Origin: Bordetella parapertussis
Lineage (GTDB): Bacteria > Pseudomonadota > Gammaproteobacteria > Burkholderiales > Burkholderiaceae
Length of the DNA stretch: 5,246 nucleotides
Direction: 5' to 3'
Assembly: GCA_945901665.1 (NCBI GenBank)
Contig: CAMDLJ010000200.1
Location: 1-5,246, forward strand
The position numbers were made by a program, and so were the translations under genes. Below, in pieces: positions 1 to 5,246 of the stretch (position 1 is its first letter; every line of letters starts with the position of its first letter). The notes beneath the pieces are model-generated. The model had not been told where the DNA came from. It saw only the letters and a list, made by a program, of their open reading frames with translations, and made no database searches.

Positions 1-684
1 GACAACGAGCATCGCGAAATGTCCAACAACGGTGCCAAGGGCGTGGACATTGACAATTACTTGCTCAAAGTGGACAACCCTTTGGTGGTGCCGGTGGATA
101 GAAAAGTTCGCATCATCACCACGGCCAATGACGTGATTCACGCTTTTGCCGTTCCCGCTTTCGGTATCAAGCAAGACGCGATTCCCGGATTCGTGCGCGA
201 CACGTGGTTCCGTGCTGAGCGCACGGGCGATTTTTATGGTCAGTGCCAGGAACAGTGCGGCAAAGAACACGCCTATATGCCCATCCAGGTCAAAGTGGTG
301 AGTGCCCCCGACTATGCGGTCTGGGTGCAGGACCAGCAAAAGAAAATGGCCGCCAAACTGGACGACCCGAGCAAAGTGTGGGCCTTGGACGACCTCGTCA
401 AGCGTGGCGAGAAGGTTTATGCTGCCAACTGTGTGGCATGCCATCAACCCACTGGCAAAGGCGCGGGCCCCATCAAGGCCCTGGACGGTGCTGCGGTGGT
501 GCTCGATGCCGACAAAACCAAACAAATCAATATTTTGCTCAACGGCCAAAACAATGGCTCCATGCCTGCTTGGAAGCAGTTGAGCGACACCGACTTGGCC
601 GCCGTCATCAGCTACACCAAAAACAACTGGTCCAACAAGACCGGTCAGTTGGTTCAGCCTGCCGAAGTCAAGGCCGCCCGTTAA
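1..684 (+). CDS. coxB: cytochrome c oxidase subunit II with fused C-terminal cytochrome c domain (5' truncated)
   Basis: Electron-entry subunit of aa3/caa3 oxidase, anchored in the inner membrane with its CuA domain in the periplasm. The reading frame is open from the first base, so the start, signal peptide and two N-terminal membrane helices lie upstream; 227 residues remain. Counting from the first codon, the CuA ligands are His47 (in DVIHAF) and the C-x3-C-x3-H-x2-M cluster Cys82, Cys86, His90, Met93. Glu84 between the cysteines is the usual backbone CuA ligand and Mg-site residue. A class I cytochrome c domain follows: heme-binding CVACH at residues 144-148 and a probable distal Met188 (GSMPAW). 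The fusion means subunit II carries its own heme c, so electrons can pass heme c to CuA to heme a. The methionine codon at base 19 is internal, not a start. The gene ends 30 bases before ctaD, in the same operon. Identification is secure. Confidence 0.97.
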   Translation, partial: DNEHREMSNNGAKGVDIDNYLLKVDNPLVVPVDRKVRIITTANDVIHAFAVPAFGIKQDAIPGFVRDTWFRAERTGDFYGQCQEQCGKEHAYMPIQVKVVSAPDYAVWVQDQQKKMAAKLDDPSKVWALDDLVKRGEKVYAANCVACHQPTGKGAGPIKALDGAAVVLDADKTKQINILLNGQNNGSMPAWKQLSDTDLAAVISYTKNNWSNKTGQLVQPAEVKAAR

Positions 685-714
685 CCCCATGCCCCGATTG
701 AGAAGGAAGATTCC

Positions 715-2349
715 ATGAGCGCAGTTCTCGACCCCCATGGCCACACCGCTGGCGACCACGGGCATGACGATCACCACGGTGCCCCGCACGGCTGGCGCCG
801 CTGGGTGTATGCCACCAATCACAAAGACATTGGCACCCTGTACCTGCTGTTCGCGTTCGCCATGTTGATGATCGGTGGCGTTTTGGCGCTGCTGATCCGT
901 GCGGAGTTGTTCCAACCCGGTTTGCAACTGGTCAACCCCGAGTTGTTCAATCAGTTCACCACCATGCACGGGCTGATCATGGTTTTTGGTGCCATCATGC
1001 CGGCCTTTGTGGGCTTTGCGAACTGGATGATTCCGTTGCAAATTGGTGCATCTGACATGGCCTTTGCCCGCATGAATAACTTCAGCTTCTGGCTGATGAT
1101 CCCCGCCGCAGCGATGCTGGCCGGATCTTTCTTCATGCCGGGTGGCGCGCCCGCTGCGGGCTGGACTTTGTATGCCCCCTTGACGCTGCAAATGGGGCCC
1201 TCCATGGACGCAGCCATTTTTGCGTTGCACATTTTGGGCGCATCTTCCATCATGGGTTCCATCAACATCATCGTGACCATTTTGAACATGCGTGCGCCTG
1301 GCATGACGATGATGAAGATGCCCATGTTTGTCTGGACATGGCTGATCACAGCCTATTTGTTGATTGCCGTGATGCCTGTGTTGGCCGGCGTTATCACCAT
1401 GACTTTGACCGACCGCCACTTTGGTACCACCTTCTTCAACCCCGCTGGTGGTGGTGACCCGGTGATGTTCCAGCACATTTTTTGGTTCTTTGGACACCCT
1501 GAGGTTTACATCATGATCTTGCCGGCATTTGGCATCATCAGCCAGATCGTTCCGGCCTTCTCGCGCAAACGCTTGTTTGGCTACGCCTCTATGGTTTATG
1601 CCACATCATCTATTGCCATTTTGTCGTTCATCGTGTGGGCGCACCACATGTACACCACGGGCATGCCGGTCACGGGCCAGTTGTTCTTCATGTACGCGAC
1701 GATGCTCATCTCTGTGCCCACGGGCGTGAAGGTATTCAACTGGATCGCCACCATGTGGAAAGGGTCCATGACCTTTGAAACCCCCATGTTGTTTGCGGTG
1801 GGCTTTATTTTTGTGTTCACCATGGGCGGCTTCACCGGTTTGATTTTGGCCATGGCCCCCATCGACTTGCAATTGCAAGACGGCTATTACGTGGTGGCGC
1901 ACTTCCACTATGTGTTGGTGGCGGGCTCTTTGTTCACCATGTTCGCTGGCTACTACTACTGGTCGCCCAAATGGACCGGCGTGATGTACAACGAAACACG
2001 CGGCAAGATCCATTTCTGGTGGACACTTATTTCTTTTAACGTCACTTTCTTTCCCATGCATTTCTTGGGTTTGGCCGGTATGCCCCGTCGCTATGCCGAC
2101 TACCCGATGCAGTTTGCTGACTTCAATGCGCTGGCCTCGGTGGGTGCGTTTGCTTTCGGTTTTGCCCAGGTGTATTTCTTCTTGTTCGTGGTGTTGCCGA
2201 CCATGCGCGGCAAGGGCGAGCCTGCGCCTCAGCGCCCTTGGGATGCTGCCGAGGGCTTGGAATGGGAAGTGCCTTCACCGGCGCCCTTCCACACCTTTGA
2301 AACCCCTCCCAAGCTCGATGCCACCGCCACCAAGGTTTTGGCGTTCTGA
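715..2349 (+). CDS. ctaD: cytochrome c oxidase subunit I (aa3-type, A1 family)
   Basis: Catalytic core of the oxidase: about twelve membrane helices carrying heme a and the heme a3/CuB centre that reduces O2 to water and pumps protons. The protein is 544 residues, normal for the family. Visible ligands are His85 and His398 (heme a), His396 (heme a3), and His261, His310 and His311 (CuB), with Tyr265 in HPEVY as the cross-linked tyrosine. Proton-path residues are Asp114, Asn121 and Glu263 (D path), and Thr336 and Lys339 (K path). Glu263 within GHPEVY marks an A1-type enzyme. The arginine pair 458-459 near the heme propionates is present. Residues 8-25 are His-rich with seven histidines. At the Mg/Mn site the expected His-Asp-Thr reads Gln388-Asp389-Gly390. 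The start is supported by an AAGGA ribosome binding site at 703-707, seven bases upstream. The gene follows coxB and precedes the assembly genes in one operon. Confidence 0.98.
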   Translation: MSAVLDPHGHTAGDHGHDDHHGAPHGWRRWVYATNHKDIGTLYLLFAFAMLMIGGVLALLIRAELFQPGLQLVNPELFNQFTTMHGLIMVFGAIMPAFVGFANWMIPLQIGASDMAFARMNNFSFWLMIPAAAMLAGSFFMPGGAPAAGWTLYAPLTLQMGPSMDAAIFALHILGASSIMGSINIIVTILNMRAPGMTMMKMPMFVWTWLITAYLLIAVMPVLAGVITMTLTDRHFGTTFFNPAGGGDPVMFQHIFWFFGHPEVYIMILPAFGIISQIVPAFSRKRLFGYASMVYATSSIAILSFIVWAHHMYTTGMPVTGQLFFMYATMLISVPTGVKVFNWIATMWKGSMTFETPMLFAVGFIFVFTMGGFTGLILAMAPIDLQLQDGYYVVAHFHYVLVAGSLFTMFAGYYYWSPKWTGVMYNETRGKIHFWWTLISFNVTFFPMHFLGLAGMPRRYADYPMQFADFNALASVGAFAFGFAQVYFFLFVVLPTMRGKGEPAPQRPWDAAEGLEWEVPSPAPFHTFETPPKLDATATKVLAF

Positions 2350-2357
2350 GAAACGGC

Positions 2358-2474
2358 ATGAACCCAGATCAAAAAAAACAAAACTTTAGGCTTGCCTTGA
2401 TTTTGGCGACCGTGGGTTTTGTTTTCTTTTTAGGGGTGCTGGCCAAAATTGTTTTGGTGGGCCGCGCCGGTTAA
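2358..2474 (+). CDS. cytochrome oxidase small assembly protein (38 aa, single membrane helix)
   Basis: A short open frame fills the space between ctaD and ctaG. It encodes 38 residues: a polar, Lys/Gln-rich head (MNPDQKKQNFR), one hydrophobic helix at about residues 12-34, and a short GRAG tail. Composition suggests a single-span inner-membrane protein with the head in the cytoplasm. It begins 8 bases after the ctaD stop, with only a weak GAG ribosome-binding match overlapping that stop, and ends 3 bases before the ctaG start, so translation is probably coupled on both sides. Small proteins of this kind at this position are annotated in Burkholderiales as 'cytochrome oxidase small assembly protein'. 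I recognise it by position, size and topology, and the name implies more than the sequence shows. The head is encoded across a run of eight A bases (2371-2378). Confidence 0.82.
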   Translation: MNPDQKKQNFRLALILATVGFVFFLGVLAKIVLVGRAG

Positions 2475-2477
2475 ACC

Positions 2478-3074
2478 ATGTCCCACAATCTGCTTTTGCT
2501 GCGCAAGTTGGTGATCATTGCCGTGGGCATGTTTGCCTTTGGCTATGCCTTGGTACCCATGTATAAAGCGATCTGCGAATTCACGGGCATCAACATCTTG
2601 GCCCTGGGTGAAAAAGAGGCCAAGGGTTCTGGCAATGCGCGGGCTAACATCACCAACACCCAGGTCGACACCAGCCGCACCATCACCGTCGAATTTGATG
2701 CCAATGCCCGAGGCCCTTGGCAGTTCAAGCCCGCGCAGCGCTCGGTGCAAGTCCATCCAGGTGAATTGACCACCGTGATGTACGAGTTTGAAAACGTGCA
2801 AGATCGCACCATGTCGGCCCAAGCCATTCCCAGCTATGCACCACGCCAAGCAGCTGCACATTTCAATAAGTTGGAATGTTTTTGCTTTAACCAATACACC
2901 TTGGCCCCAGGCGAGAAAAAGCAGTGGCCGGTGGCGTTTGTGATTGACAGCAAGCTGTCCAAAGATGTGACCACCATCACCTTGTCCTACACCTTTTTTG
3001 AGGTGGGCTCCAAAACACCACCCGCGCCTGTCGCGACCATGCCGCTGGCGGCTCATGTGGGAGGTGGCGCATGA
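2478..3074 (+). CDS. ctaG: cytochrome c oxidase assembly protein CtaG/Cox11 (CuB copper chaperone)
   Basis: Cox11-type chaperone that inserts copper into the CuB site of CtaD. The 198-residue product has the family architecture. A short cytoplasmic N-terminus is followed by one membrane helix (about residues 8-28) and a conserved Cys33 just after the membrane (AICEFTG). The periplasmic beta-sandwich domain contains the copper-binding CFCF motif at residues 134-137 (Cys134 and Cys136). The late motif WPVAFVID and the stretch TLSYTFFEV are also typical. Length and all three key cysteines are normal, so it should be functional. The ATG lies three bases after the stop of the 38-residue gene. I see no clear Shine-Dalgarno sequence in front, so translation probably relies on coupling. 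Its 3' end overlaps the next gene by ATGA. Placement directly after subunit I matches its role in subunit I maturation. Confidence 0.96.
   Translation: MSHNLLLLRKLVIIAVGMFAFGYALVPMYKAICEFTGINILALGEKEAKGSGNARANITNTQVDTSRTITVEFDANARGPWQFKPAQRSVQVHPGELTTVMYEFENVQDRTMSAQAIPSYAPRQAAAHFNKLECFCFNQYTLAPGEKKQWPVAFVIDSKLSKDVTTITLSYTFFEVGSKTPPAPVATMPLAAHVGGGA
3060..3066 (+). promoter_or_regulatory. strong Shine-Dalgarno site for the DUF2970 gene, inside the end of ctaG
   Basis: GGAGGTG lies four bases before the ATG at 3071 and is a near-perfect match to the 16S anti-Shine-Dalgarno sequence. It sits inside the last codons of ctaG, which encode the Gly-Gly-Gly-Ala tail. It fixes the start of the downstream small gene and, with the ATGA overlap, suggests coupled but also independently strong initiation. 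Confidence 0.75.
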
Positions 3075-3286
3075 GCGACGTGCTACCGGTCAAGCCGGCC
3101 AAAAACTCTTTCGGACGGGCCATGCTGGCTGTGGCTTGGTCGTTTTTGGGCATCCGCAAAAAAAGTGGCTTTGAAGAGGACCTGGCTCGGGTTTCACCCA
3201 TGCATGTGCTCTTGGTGGGCTTGTTGTCTGGTGTGTTGTTTGTGATCGGGTTGATCGTTTTGGTCAACTGGGTCGTTGCGAAATAA
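3071..3286 (+). CDS. DUF2970 family small membrane protein
   Basis: A 71-residue protein of unknown function. A short polar N-terminus leads into a semi-hydrophobic segment (about residues 14-28, AMLAVAWSFLGIRKK), which may be amphipathic and membrane-associated. A charged linker (FEEDLARVSP) and one clear membrane helix (about residues 45-69) follow. The pattern AWSFxGIRKxSGxE before the C-terminal helix is what I recognise as DUF2970, a family commonly found inside betaproteobacterial cox operons between ctaG and coxC. The start overlaps the ctaG stop as ATGA and has a strong GGAGGTG site. The gene ends 15 bases before coxC. Its position implies a role with the oxidase, perhaps in assembly or stability, but no catalytic or metal-binding residue is visible and the function is inferred from context only. 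Confidence 0.88.
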   Translation: MSDVLPVKPAKNSFGRAMLAVAWSFLGIRKKSGFEEDLARVSPMHVLLVGLLSGVLFVIGLIVLVNWVVAK

Positions 3287-3301
3287 TTAGGAGTCGTTTC
3301 A

Positions 3302-4183
3302 ATGAGCGCCAATTCCCACGGTGGAACCCCTTACTACTTTGTGCCCGGCCCATCGCGCCACCCGGCCATGGCGGCACTGGGTTTGTTTTTTGTGATCTTG
3401 GGTGCTGGCCAATGGATCAACGGTTCCGATTGGGGCAAATATGCCTTGTTGTTTGGCTTGGTATTTTGGCTGTTTGTGCTGTACCAATGGTTTGGTGAAG
3501 CCATCGCCGAAAGTGAGGCCGGCAGTTATGGTCACAAAGTGGATCTCTCTTTCCGCTGGAGCATGAGCTGGTTCATCTTCTCCGAGGTGATGTTTTTCGG
3601 TGCCTTTTTCTCTGCCTTGTGGTGGGCGCGCGCCCACTCGGTGCCCATGCTGGGTAGTTTAGAGAACGCGCTGTTGTGGCCCGACTTCAAAGCCGTGTGG
3701 CCCACACTGGCCGCGGGTGTGACCGCCTCTCCCGGGGGGATCATTGAGCCGTTCCAAACCATGACGCCCTTTTGGTTGCCCACCATCAACACCGCCTTGT
3801 TGCTTTCATCGGGTGTGACCTTGACCATCGCCCACCATGCGCTGCGCGAAAACCAGCGCAGCCGCACCATCACCTTCATGTGGCTGACGGTTTTGTTGGG
3901 TATCGTGTTCTTGTTTGTGCAGGGTTATGAATACGCCCATGCCTACAGCGATATGAACCTCAAGCTCACCTCAGGTGCTTATGGCTCAACCTTTTACATG
4001 CTCACTGGCTTTCACGGCTTCCACGTATTTTTGGGCATGCTGATGTTGTTGGTCATCACTTTGCGCTTGCAAAAAGGGCATTTCAATGCCGACAAGCATT
4101 TTGGTTTCGAAGGTGCCGCCTGGTACTGGCACTTTGTGGACGTGGTTTGGTTGGGCTTGTACATCCTGGTTTATTGGATGTGA
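3302..4183 (+). CDS. coxC: cytochrome c oxidase subunit III
   Basis: Third core membrane subunit, which stabilises subunit I and supports proton uptake and turnover rather than binding redox cofactors. The 293-residue product is full length with about seven membrane helices. Diagnostic stretches are SEVMFFGAFF at residues 94-103, with Glu95 matching the conserved membrane-buried glutamate (bovine Glu90), GFHGFHVFLG at 236-245, and WYWHFVDVVWLGLY at 274-287 near the C-terminus. A long loop (about residues 111-160) separates two of the helices. The ATG is supported by AGGAG at 3289-3293, eight bases upstream, immediately after the DUF2970 stop. It is the last gene before the terminator at 4206-4231, so it closes the structural operon. 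No anomalies are seen. Confidence 0.97.
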   Translation: MSANSHGGTPYYFVPGPSRHPAMAALGLFFVILGAGQWINGSDWGKYALLFGLVFWLFVLYQWFGEAIAESEAGSYGHKVDLSFRWSMSWFIFSEVMFFGAFFSALWWARAHSVPMLGSLENALLWPDFKAVWPTLAAGVTASPGGIIEPFQTMTPFWLPTINTALLLSSGVTLTIAHHALRENQRSRTITFMWLTVLLGIVFLFVQGYEYAHAYSDMNLKLTSGAYGSTFYMLTGFHGFHVFLGMLMLLVITLRLQKGHFNADKHFGFEGAAWYWHFVDVVWLGLYILVYWM

Positions 4184-4205
4184 TGGCTCCCCAAACTCGC
4201 GCATG

Positions 4206-4231
4206 AAAGGCCGCCCTGAGCGGCCTTTTTT
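4206..4231 (+). terminator. intrinsic terminator of the cox operon
   Basis: A perfect 9-base-pair inverted repeat (AAAGGCCGC at 4206-4214 and GCGGCCTTT at 4220-4228) encloses a 5-base loop. Six T bases run from 4226 to 4231. The GC-rich core followed by a T tract 22 bases after the coxC stop is a textbook Rho-independent terminator for the plus strand. Read on the minus strand, the same hairpin is followed by only three T bases. It could weakly terminate the converging DUF2909 transcript, for which I see no other terminator. Confidence 0.92.
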
Positions 4232-4291
4232 ATCAACCCCATGTCATGTTGAAGTCTGGCAAACAACCACACGGACTTTGTGCGTTGGCGC

Positions 4292-4522
4292 TTAATGCCC
4301 TGCGGGAATGCCCGATGGTTGGATGTAGCCGAGTTTCCAAGCCAGCAGCACGCACAGGAACACCACGATGGAAAACCCCACCCGCATGGCCAGGGCCTTC
4401 ATCATGTTGCTGGTTTTGGCTTGGCCATCGCGGCCGTCGCGCATCATGAAAAACAAAGCAGTGCCCAAACTGCCAAGAATGGCCACAAAGCCCAGGGCGA
4501 CAATCCATTTCATGCCTTCCAT
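4292..4522 (-). CDS. DUF2909 family twin-transmembrane protein
   Basis: A 76-residue inner-membrane protein on the opposite strand to all neighbours. It has two hydrophobic helices, about residues 5-27 and 46-64, joined by a polar loop (RDGRDGQAKTSNMMK). The C-terminal stretch (LAWKLGYIQPSGIPAGH) is characteristic of the DUF2909 'twin transmembrane protein' family, found next to cox operons in Burkholderiales. The function is unknown and no cofactor-binding motif is visible. The chosen ATG (MEGMKW) has AGGG six bases upstream. A second ATG three codons in (MKW, first base at 4513) matches my memory of the usual family N-terminus, but GGAAGG lies only one base before it, which is very close. 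The gene converges on coxC across the terminator and diverges from SURF1. Gene identity is firm; the start is uncertain by nine bases. Confidence 0.88.
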   Translation of the reverse strand: MEGMKWIVALGFVAILGSLGTALFFMMRDGRDGQAKTSNMMKALAMRVGFSIVVFLCVLLAWKLGYIQPSGIPAGH

Positions 4523-4540
4523 TATGGGCCCTGTTTGCGC
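4523..4540. promoter_or_regulatory. 18-base divergent junction between DUF2909 and SURF1 genes
   Basis: Only 18 bases separate the two divergent start codons, too few to hold two complete sigma-70 promoters. The GGGCCC palindrome (4526-4531) supplies an AGGG ribosome-binding match for the minus-strand gene. A poor plus-strand promoter candidate is GCGACA at 4497-4502, 17 bases, then CATTAT at 4520-4525 (four of six matches in each box), lying inside the DUF2909 coding region. I see no convincing promoter for the minus-strand gene in the first 80 bases of the SURF1 gene. Confidence 0.3.
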
Positions 4541-5246
4541 ATGAACCTTGATCGTCCAAGCCCCGCACCCCAAGCAGCCTGGCGCACGGCCCGGTGGTGG
4601 TTTGTCACGGTCGTGGCGCTGATCGCCATGGCGGTGACCGCACGCTTGGGTGTGTGGCAATCTGACAGGGCGCAGCAAAAGGAAGGCCTGCACCACTTGC
4701 AGCAGACGCAAGCCCTGTTGGCACCCTTGACCAACGCGGCGTTTGAGTCCCCCATGGATGCCGCCCAGGGCTTGCATCGGCGTGTCAGTTTGCAAGGGGT
4801 GTGGCGACCAGAGCACACGGTTTTTTTGCAAAACCGCAGCCAAAACGGTGTGCCTGGCTTTTGGGTGCTGACCCCTTTGCAGTTATCACCCTCGTCCATG
4901 GTGTTGGTGCAGCGCGGTTGGGCGCCGCGCGACCGGGTCTCCAGCGAAGTGTTGCCGCCGATAGAGACGCCCCCAGGGTTGGTGGAGGTGCAAGGCCGGT
5001 GGGTGGCACCACCCTCGCGCATGGTCGAGTTAACCCGCGAAGAGTCGGCTCCAGCGCCAAGGTCATCGGCCATCAGGCAAAATCTGGATGTGAACGTATG
5101 GGCAGCAGAGATGAAATTGTCCATATTGGCCACTGTGTTGCAAACCGGGTCAGCCTCTGAAGGTTTGGCACGCGACTGGGCCCCAGCCCTGTCGGGTGCC
5201 GATAAAAACCGGGGTTATGCGTTTCAGTGGTTCGCTTTGTCTGGCC
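4541..5246 (+). CDS. SURF1 family cytochrome oxidase assembly protein (3' truncated by window edge)
   Basis: SURF1/Shy1-type inner-membrane protein that helps deliver heme a to subunit I during oxidase maturation. The frame is open from ATG 4541 to the window end (235 codons plus one base) with no stop. Family features in order: N-terminal membrane helix at about residues 19-36; LGVWQSDRAQQK at 36-47; a periplasmic domain with NRSQNGVPGFWVLTPL at 98-113 and VLVQRGWAPRD at 121-131; and the start of the second helix, GYAFQWFAL at 225-233. About 10-30 residues are probably missing. Asn223 occupies the place, three residues before the conserved Tyr, where SURF1 proteins usually carry the heme-ligand His. 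No good Shine-Dalgarno sequence precedes the ATG, and no better in-frame start is visible. It lies outside the terminated cox operon, so it needs its own promoter or read-through. Confidence 0.94.
   Translation, partial: MNLDRPSPAPQAAWRTARWWFVTVVALIAMAVTARLGVWQSDRAQQKEGLHHLQQTQALLAPLTNAAFESPMDAAQGLHRRVSLQGVWRPEHTVFLQNRSQNGVPGFWVLTPLQLSPSSMVLVQRGWAPRDRVSSEVLPPIETPPGLVEVQGRWVAPPSRMVELTREESAPAPRSSAIRQNLDVNVWAAEMKLSILATVLQTGSASEGLARDWAPALSGADKNRGYAFQWFALSG

Noticed and set aside
19..21. ATG near the window start as the beginning of coxB
   Set aside because: The frame is open from base 1 and the sequence before and after it is mid-domain subunit II; signal peptide and helices are missing, so the true start is upstream.
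951..1349. 132-codon minus-strand open frame inside ctaD
   Set aside because: Its extreme methionine content simply mirrors CAT trinucleotides in the ctaD coding strand; no domain or ribosome binding site.
1606..2061. 151-codon minus-strand open frame inside ctaD
   Set aside because: His-rich low-information translation opposite the most conserved part of subunit I; a chance shadow frame.
2430..3056. 208-codon open frame on the minus strand opposite ctaG
   Set aside because: It lies fully antisense to a clear Cox11 protein, has no recognisable domain, and its His/Gly-rich composition is that of a shadow of the GC-rich coding strand.
3731..3738. CCC followed by six G bases inside coxC as a possible frameshift site
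   Set aside because: The coxC frame is intact on both sides, encoding Ser-Pro-Gly-Gly-Ile in a variable loop, so there is no evidence of a shift.
4232..4291. Spacer between the terminator and the DUF2909 stop, checked for a small RNA or second hairpin
   Set aside because: Only a weak 4-base stem is visible; no promoter, strong hairpin or coding sequence.
4523..5133. Long minus-strand frames running upstream of or across the DUF2909 start
   Set aside because: Only the segment 4292-4522 resembles a protein family; the upstream extension is antisense to SURF1 and lacks membrane or domain features.
4801..5160. 119-codon plus-strand frame in the last 450 bases
   Set aside because: The neighbouring frame from 4541 encodes all SURF1 motifs continuously through this stretch, so this frame is an overlap by chance.

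Overview
The window is the central part of an aa3/caa3-type cytochrome c oxidase (complex IV) locus. Protein sequences and gene order point to a betaproteobacterium of the order Burkholderiales, most likely Comamonadaceae. The lineage call is inferred from the cytochrome c-fused subunit II, the CtaD sequence with its His-rich N-terminus, and the interspersed small genes (cox small assembly protein, DUF2970, DUF2909). Base composition is moderately GC-rich, and TTG is used heavily for leucine.

Layout: 1-684 is the 3' part of coxB (CuA subunit II with a fused C-terminal cytochrome c domain). 715-2349 is ctaD (subunit I, heme a and heme a3/CuB). 2358-2474 is a 38-residue membrane protein gene, the 'cytochrome oxidase small assembly protein' type. 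2478-3074 is ctaG/cox11 (CuB insertion). 3071-3286 is a DUF2970 membrane protein gene overlapping ctaG by ATGA. 3302-4183 is coxC (subunit III). All six lie on the plus strand with gaps of at most 30 bases, so they read as one operon. The operon closes at a strong intrinsic terminator (4206-4231). After it, a small DUF2909 'twin transmembrane' gene lies on the minus strand (4292-4522). A SURF1 gene (4541 to the window edge, plus strand) diverges from it across only 18 bases.

How they fit together: CoxB takes electrons through its heme c and CuA and passes them to CtaD, which reduces O2 and pumps protons with CoxC as the third core subunit. CtaG delivers copper to CuB in CtaD and SURF1 assists heme a insertion. 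The three small membrane proteins are probable accessory or assembly proteins with no function readable from sequence. The genes usually found beyond SURF1 in such clusters (cox15, ctaB, sco) would lie outside the window.

I see no mobile element, CRISPR array, RNA gene or novel multi-gene system. The window is a conserved respiratory operon. The points worth a second look are the small uncharacterised membrane proteins, the very tight divergent DUF2909/SURF1 junction, and residue substitutions in SURF1 (Asn at the expected heme-ligand His) and CtaD (Gln-Asp-Gly next to the heme ligands).
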